A DNA stretch of 64,000 nt. Origin: Ferruginibacter sp. GTDB lineage: Bacteria > Bacteroidota > Bacteroidia > Chitinophagales > Chitinophagaceae. Below the pieces are notes generated by a model, which was not told the origin of the DNA, did not search any database, and worked only from the letters and a program-made list of their open reading frames with translations. The stretch lies in NCBI GenBank assembly GCA_013141435.1, contig JABFQZ010000009.1, positions 1 to 64,000 on the forward strand, given 5' to 3'. Position numbers and translations under genes: made by a program. Shown piece after piece: positions 17,509-26,624 of the stretch (positions are counted from its first letter, which is position 1; each line of letters opens with the position of its first letter).

Positions 17509-18870
17509 TTAAAAATCTAACCGCAAACCTAATCGTACACCTGCTGTATGGTATTTTTGTTTTAAACTAATTTCGGGCTTGGTTATAGATGATAGGCTGT
17601 ACCTAAAATACGGCTCAGCTAAAAAGTGCATATTTTTATTTAACTTATAATAAAACCCTACACTTGCCATAAAACTAATACCTACATTGGTTTTGTATTG
17701 GTAAATATTGGCTTTTTTGTCTGACGAAATATCAACTATGTTTCCTTTTTCATCTATTACATTTCCCTTTTTTTTGCTTAGTATATTTACCAAAACGCCT
17801 GCACTTATATTGGTATGTAGTTTTTTATTGCCAAGTTCATAACCTAACAGTATAGGCACATCTACATTGCGATATATATTGGTGTTTGTTTTGTTTTTTG
17901 CTATGGTATTTATATAGCTGCCAATTGTATCGCCTATATTACTTATTACGTAAACTCTCTCTACCAAATAGCCATCTTTAGCTATAAAGTTTTCGTTTAT
18001 TTGGCTATAATTTATACCGGTTTTAAAGCTAACCCCATTGCCAAAAACTTTGGTATATCTTACTCCTGCACTATAGGCATAGTGTATGCCTGTACTTGCT
18101 TTTCGTTGTTTTAAATAATTAGAATTGGAAGTGTCTTCAAAGCTTCTTAAAATATAATCTGGTCCGCCGTACATTTCTACATATCGTTTGTTTCCTGCGG
18201 TGTTTTTTTCTGCTTCTGGGCATGGTATTGTTGTTGTATTTGGCAGGTTATTTTTAGCAAGTTTTGGCACAAATTTTTGTGGCGATGTATAAATTATTGC
18301 ACCAATAATACTATTTGCAAGTATGCTTGTTGAAGTTAGACTTTCTTTATCTGTTACTTGCTTTGTTGTTTCTAAATCTAAATAACCTTCTTTTATTGTA
18401 ATATTTGTTTTTGATTTAATTTTTTGCTTTTTAAAATTTGGTATTGTTTGATCCAAGTTATTTTCGGTAGTGTGTAAAGTGTTATTATTTGTAGATTTGT
18501 TATTTTTTTGAATGTTTATGGCCAAATTTTTGGCTGAATCCAACTCATTGTAAATAGTATTGTTTGATATTTCATTTTCTGTTTCTAAATGTATTTTATT
18601 TAATTTTTGTAGCTTTTGAAAAGCTGTAATTTTTGTATTTTTATTGGTATCATATTTGTTTTTTTGAACATAGGCGTAGTAAGTACTACTTAATATAATT
18701 GTTGCAATTGCAAATACTGCAATTTTTTTTGAATGTAAGTTGAACCAAATACCTAAAGGTTTTTTATTTTCTTTTTGTTTTGCAATATTTTCCCAAATAT
18801 GCAAGGGCACTTCTGGCTTATAATTACCAAATTCACCTTTCACAAAATCGTCAAATAATTTATTTTTCAT
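17509..18870 (-). CDS. Outer-membrane beta-barrel protein with N-terminal cytoplasmic/anti-sigma-like segment
   Basis: This 453-residue protein starts with a short soluble segment (about 1-45, FDDFVKGEFGNYKPEVP...WENIAKQ). One transmembrane helix follows (about 49-68, KIAVFAIATIILSSTYYAYV), then a long Lys/Asn/Thr-rich linker (70-215). The C-terminal region (about 225-453) has alternating strands ending GVRLGLRLDF, typical of PorT-type outer-membrane barrels. The gene lies 43 bp downstream of an ECF sigma factor, so the N-terminus may contact the sigma factor while the C-terminus sits in the outer membrane. Such a two-membrane layout is common in Bacteroidota sigma/barrel pairs. Function is otherwise unknown. 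Confidence 0.7.
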   Translation of the reverse strand: MKNKLFDDFVKGEFGNYKPEVPLHIWENIAKQKENKKPLGIWFNLHSKKIAVFAIATIILSSTYYAYVQKNKYDTNKNTKITAFQKLQKLNKIHLETENEISNNTIYNELDSAKNLAINIQKNNKSTNNNTLHTTENNLDQTIPNFKKQKIKSKTNITIKEGYLDLETTKQVTDKESLTSTSILANSIIGAIIYTSPQKFVPKLAKNNLPNTTTIPCPEAEKNTAGNKRYVEMYGGPDYILRSFEDTSNSNYLKQRKASTGIHYAYSAGVRYTKVFGNGVSFKTGINYSQINENFIAKDGYLVERVYVISNIGDTIGSYINTIAKNKTNTNIYRNVDVPILLGYELGNKKLHTNISAGVLVNILSKKKGNVIDEKGNIVDISSDKKANIYQYKTNVGISFMASVGFYYKLNKNMHFLAEPYFRYSLSSITKPEISLKQKYHTAGVRLGLRLDF

Positions 18871-18913
18871 TTTATATATTTTCTGTTTTTTAAACAGCTT
18901 TATTTTAATTTTT

Positions 18914-19546
18914 TTAAACAGCTTTTACAATAACTCTTTGGCGAAGCAAAATTTCTTTTTGCAATAAATTTCGGGCTTTTACCAATTGGCTTCTACTTGT
19001 GCCCGATTGTATATTTAGCATTGTAGCAATTTCGTCGTGCTGGTAGCCTTCTATCACAAATAGGTTAAAAACTAGCCTGTAACCATCGGGTAAATTATTT
19101 ATAAGTATAAGTAAATCTTTTTCGTTGAGATGGCTGTATGCAGGCTCATCGTTATTGTCAATTTTTAATTTTTCGGAAAAATCATCTGTAGATATTTCTT
19201 TGTCAAACCTTAATCTGGTATATTTTTTAAGTGCAGTATTTACAACTACTCTTCGTAGCCAGCCTTCAAATGAGCCATTGCCTTTGTATTGTTGTATTTT
19301 TCCAAATATTTTTACAAATGCATCTTGCAAAATATCTTCGGCATCTTCTTTATTTCGGGCATATCTATTACTCACACCCAAAAGAGTGCTTGCATATCGA
19401 TTAAAAAGATACTTTTGGTAAGCAGCATCTTTATTAATACAGCCTTTAATTAGTTCGGCATCTGTCAATATTGTGCTTTTAAATACCTTCAAATTATTAT
19501 AATAGATACTTTTTATAACGTATTCGTTGCCTATATAAATGTACAA
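18914..19546 (-). CDS. ECF-type RNA polymerase sigma factor
   Basis: Region 2 is recognisable from YQKYLFNRYASTLLGVSNRY through EDAEDILQDAFVKIF and the GSFEGWLRRVVVNTALK segment. Region 4 follows with INNLPDGYRLVFNLFVIEGYQHDEIA and SGTSRSQLVKARNLLQ, giving the sigma70-like DNA-binding helix-turn-helix. No ATG starts this frame. TTG codons at 19546, 19492 and 19468 are the options, and the start before LKVFKSTILTDAELI (19492, 192 residues) gives the usual family length. It directs polymerase to a small regulon and probably auto-regulates with the downstream membrane/barrel protein gene. Signal and regulon unknown. Confidence 0.88.
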   Translation of the reverse strand: MYIYIGNEYVIKSIYYNNLKVFKSTILTDAELIKGCINKDAAYQKYLFNRYASTLLGVSNRYARNKEDAEDILQDAFVKIFGKIQQYKGNGSFEGWLRRVVVNTALKKYTRLRFDKEISTDDFSEKLKIDNNDEPAYSHLNEKDLLILINNLPDGYRLVFNLFVIEGYQHDEIATMLNIQSGTSRSQLVKARNLLQKEILLRQRVIVKAV

Positions 19547-19592
19547 TATTTTTTATAGTATTTTGCACAAACAAATTCATATTTTTATACTC

Positions 19593-20114
19593 ATGGATTA
19601 CGAAAAAAAGATACGAATACTACTTTCGGAAAATGAATTTTTGCAAGAGCAACTAGAAGAGTTGAATGCCGAAGTGCAAAAAAAAGATAATGAAATTTCA
19701 CTTTTAGGCGAAATATCTGAAAGCGAAGGCTCTTTGAGAAGTAAAATTGATTGTAATTTATTGGAAATAGAACAGCTTAAATATGATAATGATGAAGCAT
19801 CAAAAAAACATTTGGCATTAGAAACTTTAAAAGACGAATTGGAAATAGAATTGGTATCGGAAATAAAAAGTAGGCAAAAAGAACAAGTATTATTAAAAGA
19901 ACTAAATTCGGTACATACCAATAACGAAATTTTAAATAATGAGCTTACCGAAGCTGCGTTATTATACAAAAAAGTACAAACTTTAAAAATGGAATTGAGC
20001 GAAGCAAAAAGCAATGCGGAACTTGCCATGTTGGAAAATGAAGAACTAAAAGCAGAAAGAGATGAGCTGCAAAATTTGATGAAAGAATTAAGAATAAGAA
20101 ATGCAACCAAGTAA
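19593..20114 (+). CDS. Predicted coiled-coil protein of unknown function
   Basis: The ATG at 19593 gives 173 residues (MDYEKKIRILLSENEFLQEQ). The whole chain is heptad-like and rich in Glu, Lys, Leu and Asn, with no signal peptide or membrane segment, so it is probably a cytoplasmic elongated helix. It ends RIRNATK. It is divergent from the ECF sigma factor, with the two starts 46-100 bp apart depending on the sigma start. No family was recognised. The long open frame on the opposite strand (19598-20110) is a mirror of the low-complexity codons and is not considered real. Confidence 0.6.
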   Translation: MDYEKKIRILLSENEFLQEQLEELNAEVQKKDNEISLLGEISESEGSLRSKIDCNLLEIEQLKYDNDEASKKHLALETLKDELEIELVSEIKSRQKEQVLLKELNSVHTNNEILNNELTEAALLYKKVQTLKMELSEAKSNAELAMLENEELKAERDELQNLMKELRIRNATK

Positions 20115-20192
20115 ATTTATATAAATTTTTCAATCATAATAATTGGTATTACCTCAATCATTAATAAATAAAATCAAAGAAACTAGAACAGT

Positions 20193-21116
20193 TTATATTT
20201 CAGCTTCAATAATAATTTTTTCTGCTTTTTTTACCGAATAATTTACTAAATAAACTCCTACAAGAGTTACCAATGCACCAATTGCAATATTGCTACTCAT
20301 TTTTTCGTTTAATACAAATACCCCAAATACCATTGCCACTAGCGGATTTATGTATGCATATAAAGAAGATATAGCAGCTGGAAGTTTTTTTAAACTATAA
20401 ATAAAAGCTACAAAAGCCATAATAGAGCCAAATACAATTAAGTAAACAATTACCCACCAAGTTTTGGAAGAAATATCTTTAAATGGTACAACAGGCAATG
20501 TGCTTTCCGAAACAATAAATAATATTATACTGCTTATAAGCATTTGCCAACCTACACCATAATATGGGTTTATTTCTACTTTATTGCGGGCAATAAAAAT
20601 AGTGCCCAAACTCCATGATAGTACTGCCACAAGCGATAAAAAAATACCTAGCAAAAAAGATGTACCTGCATGGTGAAATGCATTTTCGTAAAACACAATA
20701 GCAATACCACAAATGCCTAAAAATAATCCAAAAAATGTTAAGGCAGTCATACGCTTGCTCTTAAAAAATATTTTTTCTAAAACTACCACACACAACGGGT
20801 ACAATGCACCTATAAGTGCACCCAACCCAGCAGGTATATATTGAATACCCCAAGTGCTTAACCCATTGGCCGATACAAAAACAATTATAGCCATTACAAA
20901 TAACCAGCGAAATTGTTTTATCGTAGGTAATGGTAATTTTTTATAAAATACAAAAAAAGAAATAAATATTGTACCACCAATAAATTGACGAATATATGCC
21001 ATTTGCAAAGCAGGTATTTCTGATACGCCAATTTTACTTGCTACCCAAGTAGTGCCCCATACTATGCTTGTAATAAAAAGTGCAAAATATCCTTTTGCTT
21101 TATCTGATTGTAACAA
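20193..21116 (-). CDS. EamA/DMT-family transporter
   Basis: This 307-residue inner-membrane protein has ten predicted hydrophobic segments in two EamA halves. The first begins ALFITSIVWGTTWVASK at about 12-28. The second begins SLVAVLSWSLGTIFIARNK near 160. The family exports amino acids, metabolites or drugs. The start is TTG at 21116, 10 bp after the purH stop, with no ATG in front of the first helix. Tight spacing puts it at the end of a minus-strand run with purH and comEC. Substrate unknown. Confidence 0.85.
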   Translation of the reverse strand: MLQSDKAKGYFALFITSIVWGTTWVASKIGVSEIPALQMAYIRQFIGGTIFISFFVFYKKLPLPTIKQFRWLFVMAIIVFVSANGLSTWGIQYIPAGLGALIGALYPLCVVVLEKIFFKSKRMTALTFFGLFLGICGIAIVFYENAFHHAGTSFLLGIFLSLVAVLSWSLGTIFIARNKVEINPYYGVGWQMLISSIILFIVSESTLPVVPFKDISSKTWWVIVYLIVFGSIMAFVAFIYSLKKLPAAISSLYAYINPLVAMVFGVFVLNEKMSSNIAIGALVTLVGVYLVNYSVKKAEKIIIEAEI

Positions 21117-21126
21117 AATATTTTTT

Positions 21127-22641
21127 TTAATGTTTAAAATGCCTTGTGCTAGTTATAACCATTGCAAGGTTATTTACTTTACAATACGCTATGCTATCGT
21201 TATCTCTTACCGAGCCGCCAGGTTGTATAAATGCTTCAATACCGGCTGTGTGCGCTATTCGTACACAATCATCAAAAGGGAAAAATGCATCGCTTGATAG
21301 TACAGCACCTGTTGTATCTGCACCAAATTGTTTTGCTTTATCTATGGCATTTCTTAGTGCATCTATTCGGCTTGTTTGGCCACAACCTTTACCAATAAGT
21401 TGGTTGTTTTTTACTAAAGCAATGGCATTACTTTTTAAGTGCTTGCACAAAATATTTGCAAATGCTAAATTAGATTTTTCTACAATTGTAGTTTCCCTTC
21501 CTCCTACTTCCTTCCACTCTGCAAAATTAGTTTCGTCTGTTTGTTGTATTAAAACTCCATTTAGCAATGTCTTTGTTTGCATTTTTTGTGGAGAAAACTT
21601 TTTTGCTTCTAATAAAATTCTATTTTTCTTTTGTTTTAATATTTGCAAAGCATCACTACTAAAAGATGGTGCAATTAAAACCTCAAAAAATATTTCATTA
21701 ATAGCGCTTGCAGTAGGTTCATCAATTTCGGCATTGCAAACCAATACACCTCCAAAAGCACTTTCGGGGTCGCCTGCAAGTGCAGCTTTCCACGACATTA
21801 CTACGTTTTCTCTAATGGCTGCTCCGCAAACATTAGTGTGCTTAATAATAGCAAAAACAGGTTTTTTTTCGGAATTAAACTCAACCATTAATTGCATTGC
21901 CGCATCTACATCTACCAAATTATTATAGGATAACTCTTTGCCATGTAACTGGGTAAATATCTCCGTTAAATTGCCATGAAAACTTGCTGTTTGATGAGGG
22001 TTTTCGCCATATCGCAACGGGTTTTTATCTTTATTAAAAGCTGTGCTTATTTCCAAATTATTAAAGTACGAAGATACAGCATTGTCGTAATGGGTACATA
22101 CATCAAATGCTTTAATAGCAAAGGTTTTACGCTGTTCTAAAGTTGTTTCGCCTTGCTGTTCTTTCAATAAATTATTTAACAAAGCATAATCTTTTTTTGC
22201 AGCCACTACAACTACATCTATATGATTTTTTGCAGCTGCTCTTATCATACTTGGACCGCCAATGTCTATTTTTTCAATTATCAGTTTTTCATCTTTTGTT
22301 GTTGCAACAGTTTCTTCAAAAGGGTATAAATCTACAATTACCAAATCTATTTCGGGTATATCATGAGCTGCCATTTCTGCTAGGTGAGCTGCATCATTTC
22401 TTTTGCCTAAAATACCACCAAATACTTTTGGATGCAAGGTTTTTACCCTTCCTCCAAGTATAGATGGGTAATTTGTAAGCAATTCTACTGCAACACATGG
22501 CACTCCCAAATTTTCTATAAACTCTTGTGTACCACCTGTACTATAAATGGTAATTCCTAGTTTTTTTAGAAGCTTCACTGTTTCTTCTAACCCATCTTTA
22601 TAAAAAACAGAAATAAGTGCAGATTGTATTTTTTTTTGCAT
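21127..22641 (-). CDS. purH: Bifunctional AICAR formyltransferase/IMP cyclohydrolase
   Basis: The ATG at 22641 gives 504 residues; a TTG two codons upstream is an alternative. PurH performs the last two steps of IMP synthesis: formylation of AICAR, then ring closure. The N-terminal cyclohydrolase (MGS-like) domain has TIYSTGGTQEFIE, GGRVKTLHPKVFGGILG and VDLYPFEET. The C-terminal formyltransferase domain (from about 200) has RYGENPHQTASFHG, AIIKHTNVCGAAI near 265 and LSSDAFFPFDDCV with GSVRDNDSI near the end. The length is close to the usual 505-530. It lies between comEC and an EamA transporter on the same strand. Confidence 0.96.
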   Translation of the reverse strand: MQKKIQSALISVFYKDGLEETVKLLKKLGITIYSTGGTQEFIENLGVPCVAVELLTNYPSILGGRVKTLHPKVFGGILGKRNDAAHLAEMAAHDIPEIDLVIVDLYPFEETVATTKDEKLIIEKIDIGGPSMIRAAAKNHIDVVVVAAKKDYALLNNLLKEQQGETTLEQRKTFAIKAFDVCTHYDNAVSSYFNNLEISTAFNKDKNPLRYGENPHQTASFHGNLTEIFTQLHGKELSYNNLVDVDAAMQLMVEFNSEKKPVFAIIKHTNVCGAAIRENVVMSWKAALAGDPESAFGGVLVCNAEIDEPTASAINEIFFEVLIAPSFSSDALQILKQKKNRILLEAKKFSPQKMQTKTLLNGVLIQQTDETNFAEWKEVGGRETTIVEKSNLAFANILCKHLKSNAIALVKNNQLIGKGCGQTSRIDALRNAIDKAKQFGADTTGAVLSSDAFFPFDDCVRIAHTAGIEAFIQPGGSVRDNDSIAYCKVNNLAMVITSTRHFKH

Positions 22642-22712
22642 GCTCAATATTTAAAATAGAGTGAAAGGGTTTAAAAAAAATATTTCTTTAAAGCCCAAAC
22701 CATTAGTAAAAT

Positions 22713-24815
22713 TTATTCTACATTCAACACAAAAGCCCCTTGCTCGGTAGTAATAAAGTATGGCAAATGTAGTTCTTCACATTCTTTTTTCCATTGAGCA
22801 ATTTTCCACATACTGTTAGAACCGTCAAACACAACAGTATTAGGCTTTACAGCTGTAACAATATCTGCAATGTGTACTTTAGGGTTTTTGTAAATAAGCA
22901 AAACATCTATTTTAATTTTATTTATCAATGGTAAAAATTTTGTGATTGTGTCAATCATTATAATTTTTTTTTGATAAAATTGCCAAATCATTTTAGTTTT
23001 CTTAATCTCATCTAATGTATCTAAACGCTCTTCTACTTGCATTTGTACTCTTGCAGGTTTCAAATTAAAATTTTGCAAAGCGCCATCTATTTTAAATTCA
23101 TTATCGCCAAAAAACCAATATTTATTTTTACTCACAAAATCTATGGCAGTATGTTTGCTAACGTTATATACAATAAATTTTTGCTGTTGTGTAAGTTTTA
23201 TTTTACCAAAACCCCATACGCAAGTAAACAGTAAAAAAATGGCAATTGCCAGCTTGAAAAAAAATTTATTTTTTTCTAATAAAGCTGCACCCATTACCAA
23301 TACAAACACATATAATAGCCAAGTGGTGAGCGGTGTGGCGTAAATTTTATCTATAAGCGATAATGGCATATCGTTAAAACCACTTATTAAAAAATTCATA
23401 AGCCATGTAAGTACATAAATAAATTTTCCAATTATAGTTGCTACAAATGGTACTGATGCAAAACACATTAAAGCAATTTCGGCAAAAAGTATTGTTGTAG
23501 ATAGTGGCACACAAATTAGGTTAGTAAATAAAAATGTAGTTGGTATTTGATGAAAATAATAAATGCACATTGGTAAAGATAAAATTTGTGCAGCAATAGT
23601 AATAGAGCTCATTTCCCACAAATAACTAAGCGGTTTGTTTTTTGTGTAATACAAATTTTGAATAGGTTTTTGTAGCCAAATAATACCTACAACTGCAAAA
23701 TAGCTAAGTTGAAAACCCACATCCCACAATAAAAAAGGATTGTAGCATAATAATAAAAATGCCGATGATGCAAGCGAATTGTAAACATTAGCTTGTTTAA
23801 AAAATTCTTTCCCAATAATAATACAAGTAAACATTACTGCACTTCGTAGCACTGATGCAGATGCTCCAGTTATAAGGCTAAACAACCATAGGCAAGTTAA
23901 TATTAATACAACTCTGGCTATTGCCGAATTTTTTATGTATGGTATTTGAGAAAACAACCACACCAAACCTACATATATTAAACCCAAATGCATACCCGAT
24001 ATGGCAATAATATGTACCACTCCAGTATTGCTGTATGCTTGCACTACATCTTTATCTAAATCTTCCTTATATCCAATTAGTAAAGCCTCTGCAATACCTG
24101 TAACCTTTGTATTGCCTACAATATATTTTTGAAGTGTAGATATTACTGCATTTCTGGCAAAATATATGAATGAAAATATTTTGTTTTCGTTTCTGTTTTT
24201 AAGAATAATAAATTTATCTTTTTTTAAATAAACTTGATGAAGTGTTTGCTGAAAAGCCATGTACCTGCTATAATTAAACCCACCAGGATTACCTGCATTT
24301 TTTATATTTTGAAGCCCGCCATTAATTAATATTTTATCGCCATATTTTGGCACTCTTATACTATCTTCTTTAGAAAAATAAATTAATAGTTTGCCATTAG
24401 TGTTTTTTTGTTTGCCATTTATTATTATCGATTCTATAAGCCCATCTACTTTATACGATTTATCTTTTTCTATTGGCGGCTCGTTTATTTTTATTATTAA
24501 AAATGTAGTGTTGGAGTAATAATTTCCAAACCAATTGCTATCGTTTCTTATATCTTTTTGCCAACATAAAAATATACCAATGCAAAAAATTATTGTATTT
24601 ACAAATAATCCTTGTACATATTGAAACTTATACCTTTTTTCTATAGATAAAAAATGGAAGCTAAATAAAAGTGCAACTAAAATAAAAAAAATACTTGCGC
24701 TTATTACAAATGGCACTTGCACATACCACTGAAAAATTATGCCTGCTATTAATGGCAATAATAACCTAATAAATGGCGATGATTTCCAAAATGGGATATT
24801 GTATTTTTTAGCCAT
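22713..24815 (-). CDS. comEC: ComEC/Rec2-family DNA uptake channel protein
   Basis: This 700-residue polytopic inner-membrane protein has hydrophobic segments at the N-terminus (about 13-105), a soluble OB-like part (about 105-225, matching DUF4131), then the Competence domain. The latter includes VVHIIAISGMHLGLIYVGL near 270 and many helices to about 535. The family carries single-stranded DNA into the cytoplasm during natural transformation. The C-terminal soluble tail (540-700) sits where the metallo-beta-lactamase domain is found in longer members, but I see no HxHxDH metal motif, so the nuclease-like part appears degenerate. It lies 71 bp upstream of purH and 49 bp downstream of a pseudouridine synthase gene. 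Confidence 0.87.
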   Translation of the reverse strand: MAKKYNIPFWKSSPFIRLLLPLIAGIIFQWYVQVPFVISASIFFILVALLFSFHFLSIEKRYKFQYVQGLFVNTIIFCIGIFLCWQKDIRNDSNWFGNYYSNTTFLIIKINEPPIEKDKSYKVDGLIESIIINGKQKNTNGKLLIYFSKEDSIRVPKYGDKILINGGLQNIKNAGNPGGFNYSRYMAFQQTLHQVYLKKDKFIILKNRNENKIFSFIYFARNAVISTLQKYIVGNTKVTGIAEALLIGYKEDLDKDVVQAYSNTGVVHIIAISGMHLGLIYVGLVWLFSQIPYIKNSAIARVVLILTCLWLFSLITGASASVLRSAVMFTCIIIGKEFFKQANVYNSLASSAFLLLCYNPFLLWDVGFQLSYFAVVGIIWLQKPIQNLYYTKNKPLSYLWEMSSITIAAQILSLPMCIYYFHQIPTTFLFTNLICVPLSTTILFAEIALMCFASVPFVATIIGKFIYVLTWLMNFLISGFNDMPLSLIDKIYATPLTTWLLYVFVLVMGAALLEKNKFFFKLAIAIFLLFTCVWGFGKIKLTQQQKFIVYNVSKHTAIDFVSKNKYWFFGDNEFKIDGALQNFNLKPARVQMQVEERLDTLDEIKKTKMIWQFYQKKIIMIDTITKFLPLINKIKIDVLLIYKNPKVHIADIVTAVKPNTVVFDGSNSMWKIAQWKKECEELHLPYFITTEQGAFVLNVE

Positions 24816-24864
24816 TTATTGGTTTTGGTAAATAAAAGTACAAAGACAATTCTATAAACTAAAA

Positions 24865-25491
24865 TTAATTACAAGCGATATCACCACTATAATTTAATAA
24901 ACTAAAAAACTTTTCGCCATCTATTTCTTTTACAGCACCAGGCTCAATATCGCCTAAATTAATATTACTAATATTTAACCTTATAAGCCTTAAACAACGG
25001 TGCTTTACAGCCATTACCATTTTGCGTACTTGTCTAAATTTGCCTTCGGTAAGTGTAATGAGCAGCCAAGTGTGTGGGTAAATTTCTCTTGGGTCGGTAG
25101 CATATTTATAAAGTAAAGTTGGTTTGGTTATTATTTTTACTGATTGGGGTTTTGCTAAATAAAACTCTGTATTGTTTATAGGTATATTTATGCCGGCTTG
25201 CAGTTTTAAAAAACTTTCTTGCGTCATTTTATGCTGCACCATTACCAAATAACTACGTGTATGTGCTTCTTTTGCTAAAAATAATTTTCTGGTTACGGTT
25301 TTATCTGTTGTTAAAATTAATAATCCTTCCGATGGGCTATCCAATCTGCCTATAGCATGTGTGCCTTCTGGAAAATCGAAATTTATATTGCCCAATAATG
25401 GCACTTTATGGCTGCTCACAAATTGCGAAACCATATTGTATGGTTTATTGAGTAAGAAGTAGCGGTTGTTTGAATTATTAATTTCATGCAT
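24865..25491 (-). CDS. rRNA large-subunit pseudouridine synthase, RsuA/RluE type
   Basis: The ATG at 25491 gives 208 residues; the open frame continues nine codons to a TTG. The enzyme isomerises a uridine in rRNA to pseudouridine. KPYNMVSQF near 16 is the substrate-binding N-terminal motif. GRLDSPSEGLLILTTD places the catalytic Asp at residue 51. EGKFRQVRKMVMAVKHRCLRL near 160-180 is the usual C-terminal RsuA-family signature. No N-terminal S4 domain is present, as in RluE-like members. A TACGTTTG element lies 5 bp upstream. The target position in rRNA cannot be assigned. Confidence 0.87.
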   Translation of the reverse strand: MHEINNSNNRYFLLNKPYNMVSQFVSSHKVPLLGNINFDFPEGTHAIGRLDSPSEGLLILTTDKTVTRKLFLAKEAHTRSYLVMVQHKMTQESFLKLQAGINIPINNTEFYLAKPQSVKIITKPTLLYKYATDPREIYPHTWLLITLTEGKFRQVRKMVMAVKHRCLRLIRLNISNINLGDIEPGAVKEIDGEKFFSLLNYSGDIACN

Positions 25492-25496
25492 TGGCA

Positions 25497-25504
25497 CAAA
25501 CGTA
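25497..25504 (-). promoter_or_regulatory. Candidate -7 element of the pseudouridine synthase gene
   Basis: CAAACGTA on the plus strand reads TACGTTTG, matching TAnnTTTG, directly before the ATG at 25491. This would give a very short or absent leader. Confidence 0.4.
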
Positions 25505-25718
25505 TGTTTTTTTTGCAAAAAAATTATATTTCTAAAAATATTGTGTACAGTAATTACTCTCCCCCTAAAATTTAGAAACTTATTTTATTTATACAGCGTT
25601 TTCCTATTTTGTCTTAAAACAAAAGTGGGGGCTAAAAATTCAAGACTTCATAAAAATGCAGAATTTTATGATTTTAATTTCATTTACATATAATTAAAAC
25701 ATACTAATTTTTTATACT

Positions 25719-25767
25719 GCTCAATGAGGTTTTATGTTTCATACTTTTTGAGGGAAGACTAATTAAT
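25719..25767 (+). repeat. Interspersed repeat family 2, copy at 25.7 kb
   Basis: GCTCAATGAGGTTTTATG followed by TTTCATACTTTTTGAGG and AGACTAATTAAT matches 48023-48067 over about 45 bp. Its right half matches 109-133. No coding frame spans it. It lies in the 25492-25984 gap, which otherwise holds only the palindromic element at 25787-25893 and the promoter of the next gene. Confidence 0.6.
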
Positions 25768-25786
25768 ATTTTTCTTTTTTATGCCC

Positions 25787-25893
25787 AAAAAAGATATAAA
25801 GTTGATGGGCTGCGGGATGGACAGTAGTAGCTTTTGCTTATAAAATACTTTTTAGCAAAAATTACTTGCTTGCAAAACTACTACAAACAGCCC
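25787..25893 (+). repeat. Palindromic intergenic element, copy C
   Basis: The left part AAAAAAGATATAAAGTTGAT then GGGCTGC is nearly identical to 45826-45852. GTAGTAGCTTTTGC (25824-25837) pairs with GCAAAACTACTAC (25872-25884), with one bulged base. Outer GGGCTG (25807-25812) pairs with CAGCCC (25888-25893). It is followed by GAAATAATGG, which resembles the right end of copy B. It lies 92 bp upstream of the next plus-strand gene. It is shorter than copies A and B. Confidence 0.65.
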
Positions 25894-25972
25894 GAAATAA
25901 TGGTTGGTATTGAACAAATGATAACAGCTCAAATTTTTATTACTTTTACAACAACACATATAATTATTACAA

Positions 25973-25980
25973 TAACTTTG
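25973..25980 (+). promoter_or_regulatory. Candidate -7 element
   Basis: TAACTTTG matches TAnnTTTG exactly, 4 bp before the ATG of the following small gene, implying a nearly leaderless transcript or a later initiation point. Confidence 0.45.
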
Positions 25981-25984
25981 CATT

Positions 25985-26419
25985 ATGCAGCACCGCATTA
26001 ACCCCGATATTGATATTGTAAATTATGTACTTGAGCAAGTACTAAAAGCCAAACCCAACGATAGTTTTTGCAAGAGTATTCAAACCCAATACTTGGAAAG
26101 AGGCGGACTGAGCAAAAAACAACTTGAAGGCTTACATGGCAAGGCTTTGCGAATAAGCGGTATAAACACTGGCAAATTAGCAACTTTAGAAGCTATTATT
26201 AAAAAAATGCATGTTACACAACGATCTACTGTTACTATAAAAAACGTAGTGGAAGAAAAAGATGTAGAAGTAGAAAAAATGCTTTCAGAAATTTTAAAAT
26301 TGTACCCAACACACAAAAGAGTATTGCTTTTTAATACTAAGTTTATAAAAGAAAATAAACTTATAACTGTAGAAAAAACTGAGTTAGAAAAATTTTATAA
26401 GCTCCTTATTAAAAAATAA
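25985..26419 (+). CDS. Small protein of unknown function
   Basis: This 144-residue protein has no signal peptide or transmembrane segment. It is mainly helical and Lys-rich, with KAKPNDSFCKSIQTQYLERGG in the first third, a GLSKKQLEGLHGKALRISGI segment at about 46-65, and LPTHKR-like basic sequence in the C-terminal half. The pattern SKKQLEGLHGKA is reminiscent of short DNA-interacting helices but I do not recognise a family. It is preceded by an exact TAnnTTTG element and the palindromic element, and followed 205 bp later by rho on the same strand. I see nothing of note in that gap. Confidence 0.6.
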   Translation: MQHRINPDIDIVNYVLEQVLKAKPNDSFCKSIQTQYLERGGLSKKQLEGLHGKALRISGINTGKLATLEAIIKKMHVTQRSTVTIKNVVEEKDVEVEKMLSEILKLYPTHKRVLLFNTKFIKENKLITVEKTELEKFYKLLIKK

Positions 26420-26624
26420 TTTTTTAATAATTTCAAAGAAAAAGACTTCAAAAAAAATATTTTCATTTATTACAAAAAATATACGTAGTATTGCATTGGA
26501 AAAGGCACTTTGCCCGTTTATATTGCATCTGCAAAATACGATTTCCATTATCAATGAACTAATTTTCAACTTCAATTTTACAACAGAATAACGCAGCTTT
26601 TAAAAATGCTTTTCTGAAAACTTT

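Noticed and set aside
19598-20110. 170-codon ORF opposite the coiled-coil gene
   Set aside because: Exact mirror of the Glu/Lys/Leu-rich coding strand; Ser/Phe/Cys-rich translation typical of an antisense shadow.
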